DNA of 64,000 bases from Dendrolimus kikuchii (lineage: Eukaryota; Arthropoda; Insecta; Lepidoptera; Lasiocampidae), in NCBI GenBank assembly GCA_019925095.2, contig CM034402.1, positions 5,963,501 to 6,027,500 on the forward strand, written 5' to 3'. The stretch's first letter is position 1, and each line of letters begins with the position of its first letter. Below are positions 43,971-55,275 of the stretch, one piece after another. The notes beneath the pieces were generated by a model, which worked only from the letters and a program-made list of their open reading frames with translations, was not told the DNA's origin and did not search any database. A program made the position numbers and the translations under genes.

Positions 43971-44396
43971 GGTTGAGATGCGAGCACTGCGCAAAATCTG
44001 CGGAGTGACGCTCACGGACCGCGTTCGTAATACCGAAGTAAGAAAGAGAGTTGGTCTGAAAGAAAGTGTCGGGGTGAAGGTAAGGAAAGGAATGCTCCGG
44101 TGGTTCGGGCATGTGGAAAGAATGCATGATGAAAGAATGACTAAACAGATATACAATGCAAAAGTGGATGAATGCAGAAGTCGTGGAAGGCCACGACACA
44201 CCTTCCATGATCAAATTGATCGTGTACTAGCGGAGGGTGATGTCAGGAGCCTTAAGAACAGACGAGCGTGCATGACAAGAGTTATGAATGTCAAAGAAGC
44301 AAGTGAGGTGTGTAAGAATGGGCCTAAATGGCGCTCTGTTGTTCGTGCCTACCCCGCAAGGGAACTGGCGTGAAGTTATGTATGTATGTATGTATG
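43971..44396 (+). mobile_element. LINE-B, 5'-truncated, with target duplication
   Basis: The frame is open from the truncation point to the stop at 44373: VEMRALRKICGVTLTDRVRN, RWFGHVERM, GRPRHTFHDQIDRVL and ARELA. The tail is six TATG units. Perfect 12-bp duplications TACAATGAATAC flank it (43959-43970 and 44397-44408). The first Met of the open frame lies in the target copy, not in the LINE. Very similar to the copy at 10659. Confidence 0.9.
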
Positions 44397-44611
44397 TACA
44401 ATGAATACTATACAGAAGCCGACATATTTTTTCTAACCTCGTCTTTGTACAAAAAGAAAATTGTAGAGTTATCAGTGGATGTACGTACATTTTGCTCATC
44501 ACTAACAGACATTAGTCAAGTACTGTACCTAGTGCATGTCACATCTATTGAAGACTGTATACCAAATATTATAAAATCAATTCGTAATTCTCTGGGTAAT
44601 TATTTATTTTA
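44397..44611. other. Unassigned sequence
   Basis: No recognisable feature beyond the right target copy at its start. Confidence 0.35.
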
Positions 44612-45340
44612 AAAAAGATGAAACTTATGGTATTTGAAAGAGATGAAACTATTACAATTTGTAATATACACGTAGGAAGTCAAAAGTTAGAGCAAGTCAA
44701 AGAATTTGTTTATCTAGGGTGCATGTTTACAAGGGCCGGAAAGCATGAAAGTGATATCGAAAGAAGAGTAATTGCAGGTAATATGATGAATGGAGCGCTA
44801 AACTCTTTTACAAAAAGCCAAGAAGTGTCTGTAAAGGCACGCTTGGCTGTTCATCAAGGGGTGTTGGTGCCAAGAATAATATAGGGAAAGTTGAGTGTAG
44901 CAGAAGAAGCATGAAAGTAGAATAAATGCACTTGAAATGAGAGCTTTGAGAAGTATATGTGAGGTGAGCATGAATGATATGATACGGAATAGTGTAATAA
45001 GGGAACGTTGTGGATTGAAAGAAGATGTAATAACAAGAATTGAAAAAGGAATGTTAAGGTGGTTTGGGCATGTAGAGAGGATGAATGAAAATCGAATTAC
45101 AAAACAATTGTATGACAGTATTGTGAATGGTAGAGTTGATACCGGTAGACCACGACGTACACATCATGATCAAATAAGTGTTAAAACGAGCTCAGATAAA
45201 AAGCATATCAAATAAACGTGCATGTATGAAGAGGTTAATGAAAGTAGATGAAGCGAAAGTTGTTTGTCAGGATCATGGCAAGTGAAGATCTATAGTCTCT
45301 GCTTACCCCCATGGGAAATAAGCGTGATAATATGTATGTA
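44612..45340 (+). pseudogene. RTE-like LINE C-terminal half, second subfamily
   Basis: The first frame (44618-44884) reads LMVFERDETITICNIHVGSQ, 'LEQVKEFVYLGCMF', 'GKHESDIERRVIAGNMMNGA', the segment that follows the catalytic reverse transcriptase motifs in RTE-like LINEs. After a frame break it continues (44937-45215) with LRSICEVSMNDMIRN, GLKEDVITRIEKGMLRWFGH and TGRPRRTHHDQI. It ends 'cccccatgggaaataagcg' with a TATG tail near 45330. At least one frameshift and several stops make it inactive. It is a relative of LINE-B. Confidence 0.82.
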
Positions 45341-46446
45341 TGATTAGTTATTTTCGAAACAAAATTGTAATATCCCTTCGTCAGCTTGTTCATTTTTCTC
45401 TTTGTCAATATGTTTGCCTATTTTCGTATGTCACAATTACTTTTCTTAGAAAGTACTGGGTATGTATGGATGAAATTCAACATAAAGGTAAAGTCTATTT
45501 ATATGACACTACACAAAGCCGCTGTAGTGAAATTGTGAAAAAAATAAAGATTGTATTATGGCTGATAAACATGTATCGAACTGAGAGCTGAATTCTTTCC
45601 CCAAACATAGTCATGTGGGTATTAGCCATATCTTCGAAAAATCATTACGATGTTCACTTATAGTTTTTTTGAGTTAAGTAAGTCAACACCTTTGGATTGG
45701 ATTCGAAAAATTTAACACGTCAATGCATGTTATGGGTCCGACTATATACAACTTACTTCCGGAAAATATCAAACTTTCCAGCAGCTGAAATGCATTTACT
45801 GCCAGCTTAAGACGTGACTAATCTGGCACACCTTCTACAGCTTAGAGGAATTCATTATAAAGATTGATGACAAATAAATATGTAAACGTGAATAATTTAA
45901 AATATACAAATAATGCATATATAATCATGACGTGTAACATAGTTACGAATAAAAGAGTTTATAAGTTTATATAGAGAGACACTAGCTTCCAAAGTCATAA
46001 AAGTTGTGTGTCCCCATCCAACAAATGAACCATGCAGTTGCAAATTTCTGATAAAATTTTAAATTAGTAGACCTTCAATAATAAGTTCAAGAGAAATCAC
46101 GCTGGCAGTGATGTGGCACATATTCTGTAATTAGTTTGATCTTATTTTTAATATTTACTATTAACAAAATCTGGTTTTAAAAAATTAAACAAAATCTATT
46201 TCTAATAGGACGGTATAGTAGAAATTAGGTAAATAGAGAAATAAACATTGTGATTCTAAGTATAAAATTATTACGCGGCTTCTTCTCTTCAAGCTACAAC
46301 ATGTGAAGCGGTGGTAAATTAGATTAAGCTCCCATAGAGTAAATAATAACAATAAACAAAAATTAAACTAAATAATTAAAATGCACATGTTGGAGGTAGG
46401 CTAAATAAAAACTTTAAAATTACTAATTGACACTTTAAATCTTTGT
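45341..46446. other. Unassigned AT-rich sequence
   Basis: The 83-codon frame at 45340 has no motif. No repeat identified in about 1.1 kb. Confidence 0.4.
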
Positions 46447-46503
46447 CTTCCGTGATTACGGCTACTGAAAAGTGGCCGAAACGTCGGAATAAAAATAAAA
46501 TAC
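46447..46503 (+). repeat. Retroelement 3' end (family O)
   Basis: GATTACGGCTACTGAAAAGT and GGCCGAAACGTCGGAATAAA with an A-rich end. An inverted copy is at 54186. Confidence 0.6.
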
Positions 46504-46514
46504 AATACTTCTTG

Positions 46515-47010
46515 GCAAAACAACAGGCGGCCTTATTGCTAAAAGCGATCTCTTCCAGGCAACCTAGCTTTAAAAAAATTCTTAACTAATCTGGAAATCT
46601 GTGGGTGGAGCAGAAAAAAATTAGCACTGCACAATTTAAATATACATAAACTAATTCATAAATTTAATAGATACATAAATCCAGACATATTTATAGAATA
46701 CCAATATATACGCATATAAGAAATTATCTAAATAAATATATTTATTAACAAGGCATATAATATATGACAAGAATGTTATATTAACATATATTACAATAGA
46801 TAAATAAGTAAATGTGTATTATATTAGACATATTTATAAACATATATTATAAAGACAGATGTTATTTTCTAAGCGAGTTCCGAAAAGCATTTCTTTTCTT
46901 TCCGCATTTCAGAGTTTGACAGCCTGCACTGTAAAAGTGTTATCATAAAAGGTTGAAGTGTTTGCAGGTGCTAGGAGTCTACGATGTGATGTATCTGAGC
47001 GCATTTTTCT
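46515..47010 (-). mobile_element. LINE-H 3' region
   Basis: Hairpin end at the left (GGTTGCCTGGAAGAGATCGC on the minus strand), about 300 bases of AT-rich 3' UTR, then ORF sequence matching 'SFYDNTFTVQAVKLW' near 46900-46960, broken by changes. The next element starts at its truncated 5' edge. Confidence 0.65.
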
Positions 47011-47015
47011 TTAAA

Positions 47016-47273
47016 TCTTATACTAATATATAAAACTGATGAAGAGTTTGTTTGTTTGTATGTTTGTTTATTTGATTGAACGTGCTAATCTCAGGAACTA
47101 CTGGTCCGATTTGAAAAATTCTTTCAGTGTTAGATAGCCATTTACCGAGGAAGGCTATAGGCTATATATCATCACGCTAAGACCAATAGGAGCGGAGCAC
47201 CTATGATGAATGTTTCAAAATCGGGGGGTTTTGAAAACAAATTCCACGCGGACGACGTCGCTGGCACAGCTAG
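47016..47273 (+). mobile_element. Helitron (Hel-S), canonical ends
   Basis: A|TCTTATACTAATATATAAA at the 5' end and GGCACAGCTAG|T at the 3' end, with 'ggaactactggtccgattt' and 'ccacgcggacgacgtcgc' inside. 258 bp, no coding. Both A/T flanks fit the Helitron rule. Confidence 0.75.
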
Positions 47274-47911
47274 TATATTATGTAATTAATTATCATAAAT
47301 TATATAAATGAAATAATATTTATGTCGTAGGTAAGTTTACAACGCATTACATTTTATGGACGTGTCAGCCATATCGTTTTATTTTAAATAGACTTTAAAC
47401 ATTTTTCGATAATGGGGTAGTTGCGATTAAATGCTTGTTTATGGTTCGGTAACCTAATAACGAAAGCAATTTTGTTTGGGAGTTTGTCCCTTGTACAGTA
47501 TACTTCGTAGGTCACGGGTTGTTACGCGCTAGCCCGACGCGAGCAGTAACATTTTCCCAGTTTAAAATTTCCAAATAAAAACCATCAACCGTTAGTGCCC
47601 AAAAAACAACACCTAAAACCAAACCGCCCGTCAACTAATTGAATATAACCCTGGGGTGAAATAATTCGTGGTACTATCGCGGATCTGCGACGAGTATATT
47701 CACTCTGGGAACCAGTTGTTATACTTAAACAACGATGTATGTACACTTGGGATAAAAAGAAAAAACCGCCCGTAGCGTAAAAAACGTAGTGTGTGTACCA
47801 GAATTACTATTTGGTTCTGTAGTCTTTCTTTGTTCTGACTGGCAGTCTAGCTTTGTGTTTAGTATGGAGGCTTTACATAAATTGTTGACCTAGATTCTTA
47901 AAAAATATAAA
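47274..47911. other. Unassigned sequence
   Basis: A GC-richer patch near 47510-47560 and repeated 'accgcccg' near 47625 and 47766. No gene recognised. Confidence 0.35.
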
Positions 47912-48499
47912 TCTATAATATATATTAATACGTGAAGCAAAAACTTTGTACCCCTTTTTACGAAAGTTGCGCGGACGGAGGAGTATGAAATTTCGCACAA
48001 TTATATATAGTTATATATATTATGGTTTATATAGAGAAAAAGCGACGAATGCTAATATTTTTTTTATTATGCAAAATAAATAAATTAAATCAATAAAAAA
48101 ACATTACACACACTACCATGTATTTGACACACATACGCATATATACTCTTTTGTTTATTGTTCACTAGCTGCGCCCGCGGTTTCACCCACGTGGTGATGG
48201 AAAATCGTTATATTTTGGATAATTCACACTACATCTTTATAAATTACAGCCTATGCGTTATTCTAATGTGTAAGCTATATTACTGTAAAGTTTCATTAAA
48301 ATCCATTCAGCAGTTTTTTGCGTGATAGAGTAACAAATATACATTCTTACAAACTATCGCGTTTATAATATTTATAGGAATAGGATTATAGGATATAGGA
48401 AGTCAAGTTAACAGTGTAGCCTTGGCAAAATCTGTGATTATAAAATTATAGTCTGACATTAATTATTATGGTCAAATTTCGACCACGGGCGACTACTAG
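47912..48499 (+). mobile_element. Helitron (Hel-F) copy 3, carrying a nested Helitron
   Basis: A|TC at the left and CTAG|T at the right, with 'acgtgaagcaaaaac', 'gcgcggacggagg' and the near-terminal GGTC...GACC hairpin. The interior is split by a 236-base insertion. Without it the copy aligns with copies 1 and 2 along its whole length. Confidence 0.82.
48165..48400 (-). mobile_element. Nested Helitron (Hel-E)
   Basis: On the minus strand it begins TCCTATATCC and ends CGCAGCTAG. It separates TTGTTCA from AGTCAAG, contiguous in the empty site at 41600, and no host base is duplicated or lost. TC/CTAG ends with no duplication fit Helitrons; the flanks are T and T rather than A and T. It contains 'attgaaatccattcagc'-type and 'tttcacccacgtgg' sequences also found at 62728. 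Non-coding. Confidence 0.75.
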
Positions 48500-48949
48500 T
48501 ATTTATTAAATAACGTTGGACGTTGATAAATTTTTTTGTGTATAATTTTGAGTAGGTACCAGGATGGTTTAAATTCACAAATGAATCCGGTAGGTGCAAT
48601 CGGTTTCCAAATTTTTATTTTTACTCGGCCACAGTCACGTAACAATTGAAAAGCTATCCTGTAACATTTGTCATTTAAAACGTCATTGTATTCATTTACG
48701 GAATATTTCACCACGGAACTCTAAAAAGAGAAAAAAAGGCGCGATGCTTTTCCGGGATGTAACGTTTTACAGAATTGTTATTTGTTGCAAAAAGGATCCT
48801 AGAAAATATGATTTATTTTATTTCGTTATTTATGGTAGTGTATTCTGAATTCGGGTGTGCCTCAACAAAGCCACTTCTTATTTTTCATTAATGTGACTGC
48901 TTAGTTTAGTCAGTATGGATTTGGTGGTTAACGCGTTGGCTCCATCAGA
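48500..48949. other. Unassigned sequence
   Basis: Short frames on both strands without motifs. Confidence 0.4.
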
Positions 48950-49300
48950 GCCTAGACACACGATACGTTGCGGCAGCGGCGCGGCGTCGAAGCGGTGTCG
49001 CTGCTGTATTTAGATGAAAATATCCATTGTATGTCACAAGGCAGCTCCACGCCACTCGTCCACCGAACATGTAAACCGGGAGATAAGGCGAGGAGGGCTG
49101 TACTACTACTGGAGTCCCACGACTCGTTCGGCGTCTCAACGCTCGTGTAAGCGCCAATGCCGCGAAATCATGAGATTCAAGGCTGCAACGCATTCTGTGT
49201 CCACACCCTTAGCGTTACTGAAGTCCAAGGGCGACGGTAACCACTTATCATCAAGCTGGCCGTCTGCGTGTTTCCCTACAAGTAAACATAATGACGCGGT
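48950..49300. repeat. GC-rich patch and retroposon 3' end
   Basis: 48960-49020 is CGGC-rich ('gttgcggcagcggcgcggcg'), possibly a MITE terminus. 49215-49275 ('gggcgacggtaaccactta', 'catcaagctggccgtctg') is the shared 3' end of lepidopteran retroposons on the + strand. The overlapping frames between them have no motif. Confidence 0.4.
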
Positions 49301-49559
49301 TCCAATCTTGACCCAGGAAAGTACACCGACAAAACACTACAGTCTCCTGGATTTGATACGAGCCTAGGAAGTTTTTACGTCATATCTTAATGATGTGGTA
49401 GTCTTAAAACGATATATGCAAAGATAAATAATAAAAAAAAACTGTAGCGCCTTTTTGTTTTCTTTGATTTAAGAATTATTCAGTTGCGACTTTATTAGGC
49501 GATGGTCATTCACTTCTCTCATATATTTAGTACAGATGTGACGGACATACATGTACGGC
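49301..49559. other. Unassigned sequence
   Basis: No recognisable feature. Confidence 0.35.
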
Positions 49560-49770
49560 CACGTTTTACGGAAACCGGCTAGTTACATGGGGAGCAAATG
49601 TCTAGCCCTGCCGCTTTCGCCAGGTCCCGGTCGAAGAGGCACTCCCAAGAATTGCTAGCTTGACTTTGTGAAGGATGACATGTGTACCAATGGTCTCAAT
49701 ACAAGGGATGCCAAAGACTGTGCGACGTGGAAAAGAAAATGTTAAACGCAGACCTCGAGCTTAGAGGCAG
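49560..49770 (+). pseudogene. LINE C-terminus relic
   Basis: Across stops the reading gives RRSRKRHSQE, then 'DFVKDDMCTNGLNTRDAKDC' and 'ATWKRK', the end of an RTE-like LINE protein where 'D-x-x-x-W-K' closes the ORF. Inactive. Confidence 0.55.
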
Positions 49771-49870
49771 ACGCTTCAGCGCAATTCAGATTTAATGCTC
49801 AGATATAATTAAATATTAAAAATAAACTGACATATATATAAATTAAAATAATGAAAATTGGAAAGAAAAT

Positions 49871-50190
49871 ATGGGACCTAAATGCCACCGTCACTTGAGA
49901 ACGTTCCTAAAATACAGGCCGCATTTCCCCGGTGTATGGCAACACTAATACGCTGCCCCAAATACAGGCCAGCCCTTTGGTCACGTGACACCTCTATAAA
50001 ACGAGTTGATAGATCTCGAGAGAGTAGATGGACCACAAATATTGGACCATTGCTTATGGATGGATATTTGTGGCATTTCAGGCCCCCCTGACGTTCGGCT
50101 GCTGCGCCAGCACCCTTGGTCGTGTCTGGAAGATGGGAATCAGCCAAAGCGTCGATGCACGTATCGTTCCACATTAAGGGTCGACCCATC
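49871..50190 (-). pseudogene. Retrotransposon ORF fragment (family J), open
   Basis: A 103-codon minus frame: GRPLMWNDTCIDALADSHLP, then 'GLKCHKYPSI', 'IFVVHLLSR', 'EVSRDQRAGLYLGQRISVAI' and 'HRGNAACILGTF'. The same protein block is at 2020. It is known from many invertebrate genomes as a retrotransposon-derived C-terminal region. No polymerase motif, so a fragment. Confidence 0.65.
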
Positions 50191-50394
50191 TTCTAAGGCA
50201 CCAAAGACCATCCGGTCTCTCGCCATCATTGTGGCACCGAACATTTGACTCCAGAATGGCCGATACCCCGGCGGTAGCAAGAGCCCGACGGATGATGTCA
50301 TTTATAGCGGTATCTTTCCGGCACTTTGGATACGTGACAAATGTTCCGATGGTGATGATATGGTGCGACGGACATATAGTCCATTCTTCTCATA
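50191..50394. other. GC-richer retroelement-flanking sequence
   Basis: Probably part of a retroelement, given its neighbours on both sides. No motif of its own. Confidence 0.3.
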
Positions 50395-50445
50395 TGGGCC
50401 TCCCTTACCCCAGCAGTGGGCCGTTGATCAGCTGACATTATTGCA
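50395..50445 (+). repeat. RTE LINE 3' terminus
   Basis: 'ccttaccccagcagtgggcc' followed by 'gttgatcagctgacattatt' matches the common end of lepidopteran RTE elements, which then carry an ATG-repeat tail (absent here). Confidence 0.5.
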
Positions 50446-50866
50446 AGTCTCTGTTAACGTTAACCCGATCTGGGCCAAATGAGACTATAATGGCCCGTAT
50501 CACAAAGGAGATATCTCAATAGCGTTATAATGAATTGTTATAGAGCTCACTTCAGTCTAAGAAATCCTCTTGAAAGGCACCTACGTGAATGGGAGACTTT
50601 ATAGATCCGTCGCATTGTTGTTATGAATGCTAGTCATTATCGAAATATTGAATAGATATTTTTATTTAAAGAATATATGGATAGTAAAGTAAAATGTTCC
50701 AATTAGGGAACAAAACTTTGCTTTGAACAAAATTTCGGTTTTCAATACACTTTTGTTATAAATACTTTGTACCAACGAGTGGTAGGTTGGCTCGATGCTT
50801 AAGTCGGTCTAAAGAGACTACTGTGAGTCGGGTTAACTACTGGATCTTGAAATACTTATTGTGCCG
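50446..50866. other. Unassigned sequence
   Basis: No recognisable gene or repeat. Confidence 0.4.
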
Positions 50867-50878
50867 TTGGAATTACTA

Positions 50879-51186
50879 ATAATATAATAATAATATCAGC
50901 CCATTAATGTCCCACTGCTGAGCTCGGGCCTCCCATCATAGGGGGAACAGACAGTATACCCGCCACGCTTGTCCAAGGCGGCTTGGCAGGTTTGACACAT
51001 CGGTTATCTCGATGTGCAGGTTGCATCACGATGTTTTCCTTCACCGTTGTTAGCACATGGTAATTGTAACAATATGCACATTAGATCAGAAAATTGACTA
51101 AGAGGTGCATGCATTCCGGCCATGATCGAACCCGCGCCCTCTGAGTCTGGGACGCGTGCGCTAGCCATTACGCTACCACGACTTAC
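50879..51186 (-). mobile_element. SINE-D with target duplication
   Basis: The most complete SINE-D: (TAATA)n tail at the left, 'cagcccattaatgtcccac', 'ccaaggcggcttggcagg', 'atctcgatgtgcaggttgc', box B complement GATCGAACCCGCG and 'acgctaccacgact' at the 5' end. Perfect 12-bp duplications TTGGAATTACTA flank it (50867-50878 and 51187-51198). Confidence 0.9.
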
Positions 51187-51198
51187 TTGGAATTACTA

Positions 51199-51959
51199 GT
51201 TACTGTTAAAATACTATTTTAACTATACATAAATTCTACATTATATTTCAAAATTAATTGTTGTAGGGCATAACTTTTTGTGATAGCTACATGCAACTAA
51301 AAACATATAAGTGCACTGCACTAATGTGTAGCGGTATGTATACACAGGGTAGAACAAAACGTCTTTCAGTTTTTTTTATTTATATAAAGTCATGAATTGT
51401 TGAGGAAAATGACAATGTTTTACCATTGAAAACGGTTTTGATTTTGCTAAAATAACTCTTTTTTCATTTTAGGTGTGTAGAAGCTTCATATCGGTATTTT
51501 AATTCTGTTTAACTTGTCTTTTGTGTATCTGTGATTTTTTTCTCATCAATTTATCACTGATGTGTGAATATTTAATATTCTTAAGTGGGTGTGCATAGAC
51601 ATTTCAACGATGGTTAAAATAAAATAATCCCCAAAAATATATGTCTGTACAGTAATTATTTTATTTTAATCTTTGGCTAAATGTCTATGCACACCGGCCT
51701 GATGAGTGTTATTACTCTTTTGTATCGGCGTAGTATCTTCTATAATCGATCGTAGACGATTGCTACGAGCGTAGTTCTTTCTCGTAGCATAATTATCAAT
51801 GACCCATTTCTTTTTTCCTTGAATTATGTATACACTATAGCTTTCGCGGCGGCTTCACTCGCGTAAATATTGAATAATATGGAAACTATCTAATTTTAGG
51901 GAATAAAATTTACATAGATTTGTAATATACCACATCAAACTGGTGGGTTGGTGTGAGGC
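51199..51959. other. Mostly unassigned; Hel-E relic at 51838-51930
   Basis: 'ctatagctttcgcggcggct', 'tcactcgcgtaaat' resembles the 3' end of Hel-E on the minus strand, with CTAG decayed. Weak inverted repeats ('cattttaatctttggctaaatgtctatgcaca' region near 51590-51690 against its complement) suggest another small foldback relic. Confidence 0.4.
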
Positions 51960-52670
51960 CATGAGAAGGCCAACACATAGAGGCCCATTGACTCATGTAA
52001 ATGTGTCGCGACACTGAGAGCAATTACCCCTGTCTATATCATATACGGTCTATGGGGACTATGGCGTCTGCCCGTCGCAATCTTTAGGGAACATTGATAA
52101 AATGAGCAGACGGTGACTAACCACTCCCTCCATGGGCCTCAAAAAATGCCATACAAAATTGGTGAGGGACAACATGGGTATGAATGGCTAAGGGGTGTCG
52201 AGATGTGGGCTGCAGGTTCACCGAAGTTACTTCCGACGTTATACCATTTATCACTTTCACCCCTGGAGCTTGAGTTATAGCTCCAGCGATCTCCACGCCG
52301 TGCCGGCTGGCTAAGGCAAGCACGGAGGAAAGGGCCTTGTTTTAGCCCCCGGAGGCGAGTACAAGGTGTCGCTACTCACTTAATGCTTCGCCTCAAAGAT
52401 GCTGGTAATTATAATGATTATTATTAACTAAGCAATCGCAAAGCCTGCGAAGGCCATCGGACGCCGCTGAGTGACAAACAAGAGCAGGTGAAAGGCCACT
52501 GCTATGCTGGATGGCTCCAAAGGCTCCAAACCCCGCCACCGACAGGTATTCACCCGTCGAATAGAAGCCGGTGTAAAAAGGATTACCTCGAGGCAATCAA
52601 CCTCCTCACTATTTGTAATGGCCAAAGAGGAAAAAGATCCACGCACATTATACACGACAGACATACATTA
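51960..52670. other. GC-richer unassigned block
   Basis: Higher GC than its flanks, with overlapping 60-78-codon frames on both strands and no recognisable motif. It could be the 5' UTR of a LINE, an old gene fragment or an unlisted repeat. I cannot decide. Confidence 0.3.
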
Positions 52671-53225
52671 ATATAATAAAAGCCTACAAATAAAGCTTTG
52701 CTAAACGACTTTCGTACATATCAAAAGTATTTTGCACATCCTATCTACATTCCTACACACTTAACCTAGAAATGGTCCCATAAAACTAAAACCAAATACG
52801 CCTTTGCGAATGAGAATTCGTCTAACACGAATCCGAATTCTGTTGGTCACATGGACGCAATAAAATGAGTCGTGACGGTCATTACTGCATAACGCCGTCC
52901 ATCTGATTTATGTTATGGCCCGAATTGTATGTTTGTCATGTGAATTGTTCAATTAAGGCTGATTGTTATTTTGAATGGTTCGATTTCGTTTATTAGCGTC
53001 CATAGTTCGTGATTTCCAGTTGAACTAACTGAATTACATTTAATATATGAGATACGAGAATTCAAAATGTCACGTTTTAAATTCAAAAGTGAAACCGCTA
53101 TCACAATCATTATTATAACACCTTTTGTCGCGTCTAGCATCAAGCTTTAGTTGTTCTTTAATTGCTTGTTTACAAAGATGTATATATTTCTAATTTAGAT
53201 CGACAAAAAGCTTCTACTGTAATTA
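52671..53225. other. Unassigned sequence
   Basis: No recognisable gene or repeat. Confidence 0.4.
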
Positions 53226-53556
53226 GTTTTTTTTTTATTGCAAGAGTTCAGCAAACAGGCAGACGGCCCACTTGATGGAAAGCGGTTACCATCGCCTATG
53301 GACATTTGCAACACCAAAGGTGTTACAAATGCGCTGCTGCTCTGTTAAGGGAGACTGGAACCTGGTTACTAATATACTGGGAATAATACTAGGAACACAA
53401 ATCAAGGTTGTTATGGCGGCATACTCTAGACCTGGGGTGGTAGTCATCCAGACGGGCAAATACCCTACCACTTGGCTGTGGGTTGTTTTGTCGCCTCTTA
53501 CGACAGGCCCGCCAGCCGCAGGAAATTGTGTTCTTTCTCCGTTCCTGCACGGATAC
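53226..53556 (-). mobile_element. Rep-A, full length with small insertion
   Basis: Complete. A short insertion of 'ggaataatactag'-type sequence near 53380-53392 interrupts the 'actaatgccggaacac' block, which gives it the longest open frame among copies. Confidence 0.9.
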
Positions 53557-54185
53557 GCTACGGTACTACTTCCACTGTCATTTAGTAGATCAATTTTTGT
53601 TTTCACAATTTTTATATTCACTATTTCCTTAAAATCTAAACGCTAATTATAAATATGACTAATTCTAACCGCTGATGCATCAAAACAAAATCCAAAGTTG
53701 GATGTATCAAAACAAAATCCATTCATTTATTGGCTAAAACACAGAGTCGTCTATTAACTGCATCAGTTAGGTAACCAAGTTATTGGTACTAATAGCTTGA
53801 CATGAACAGTGCTATATTAATCATTAACTGTCATTGAGATAACGAAGTCATGTTGTTTGACATCCATTATAATGTTACGTGAGTTGTTGATTAATTAACT
53901 GCCATTACTACTATATAGTAGATATACATGTATTGCTTTAAAGTAAGCGCGTACATAATTAGGTGGTAGTAGGTAAAGGAATTTGGTCCATACAGCCTCG
54001 TCTGATTTATGAAGTCCTCAATATAGCAAAGCCGAGTTGTAGGTCTTCGACTGACGTGAATGAACGGAGTTCTTGTGACAACTCCAAAGGCAACATTTGA
54101 ATTCGCAGTTTATAATATCTCACAAAAACATATTTTATAACTACTAATTAAAACTACGTTTTAACAATTTTAAGCGCGGCATTTT
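53557..54185. other. Unassigned; short direct repeat
   Basis: TCAAAACAAAATCCA occurs twice (near 53678 and 53707), 29 bases apart. Nothing else recognised. Confidence 0.4.
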
Positions 54186-54245
54186 ATTTGATTTTTCTTA
54201 GGACGTTTCGGTCACTTTTCAGTAGCCGTGATCCGGAAGATGAAG
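54186..54245 (-). repeat. Retroelement 3' end (family O)
   Basis: 'gacgtttcggtcacttttca' and 'gtagccgtgatccgg', the inverse of 46447. Directly followed by Rep-A. Confidence 0.55.
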
Positions 54246-54251
54246 ATTTTA

Positions 54252-54563
54252 CCCGTGCACGAACGGAGAAAGAATACAATTTCTTGCGGCCGGGCGGCCT
54301 GTCGTAAGAGGCGACAAAACAACCCACAGCCAGATGGTAGGGTATTTGCTCGACTGGATGGCGACCACCCCTGGTCTTGAGTATGCCGCTATAACGACCT
54401 TGAGTTGTGTTTCGGCATTAGTGACCAGGGTCCAATCTTCCTTAAGAGACCAGCAGCGCATTTGTAGCACCTTTGGTGTTGCAAGTGTCCATAGGCGATG
54501 GTAACCGGTTTACATCAAGTGGGCCGTCGGCCTGTGCTGCTGAACTCCTGCAATAAAAAAAAG
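54252..54563 (+). mobile_element. Rep-A, full length
   Basis: CCCGTGCACGAACGG at the 5' end, CTGAACTCCTGCAATAAAA at the 3' end. Moderate divergence. Confidence 0.9.
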
Positions 54564-55107
54564 TAGTATCAACGAGGAATGTTATTTAATCTACCCCCAA
54601 TTTAATTAGTTATAATTATTTCATAATAAAGTTTTGTTTATGGTTATTATTTACTCTATTTACTAACCGCCTATTAATCTAATTTACCATCGCTTCGAAA
54701 CAGATAATTACTACTCAAAGACAATCAGCATCCTACAACTGTTGTTCATTTTAAAGTAATACTGATTCATTTTTGGTGAATAAAATTGCACAGCAAAGCG
54801 CCACTCATCAGTTCCCACCAAAACTTGGCGTACATTTCGGTTTCACAGGAAATATTACATCATATCTTTATCGTCCAGTATGAAATCGTGGTATGGCAGC
54901 TTTGATTTGAATCTCAGCCGGGAAGGATAGGTATAGCAATGCCCCGCTTGGATAGTATTTCTGCATATGCATATTTGACGTGGGAGAGGCATCATCTTGA
55001 TTAGAGCTCTTAGGGCCGGCTTGCCCGTTGTAATAATACGCTCTTACATAATATCGGCTTGTAATGGTTTCATTGATGAGTAAGAGTTTCAGTAGTCCAT
55101 ATTCTCT
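54564..55107. other. Unassigned sequence
   Basis: No recognisable gene or repeat. Confidence 0.4.
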
Positions 55108-55275
55108 CTATACTTCAAATTCAAAAGTTTTTAATTCAAAATAAGTTCCACTAGAGAACACTTTTTTATATGTCAGTCAAAATTTAATACTACTTCCTAT
55201 TCTATGTACACCGCTTCGCAATGTGTTATCGCTGTTCAAAGGAGAAGAAGCGGCAAAACACTCCAGCAACACGTC
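55108..55275 (+). repeat. LINE 3'-end relic (family K)
   Basis: Partner of 4386-4540; the better copy, with 'caccgcttcgcaatgtgtta' and 'gaagaagcggcaaaacactcc'. Confidence 0.5.
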
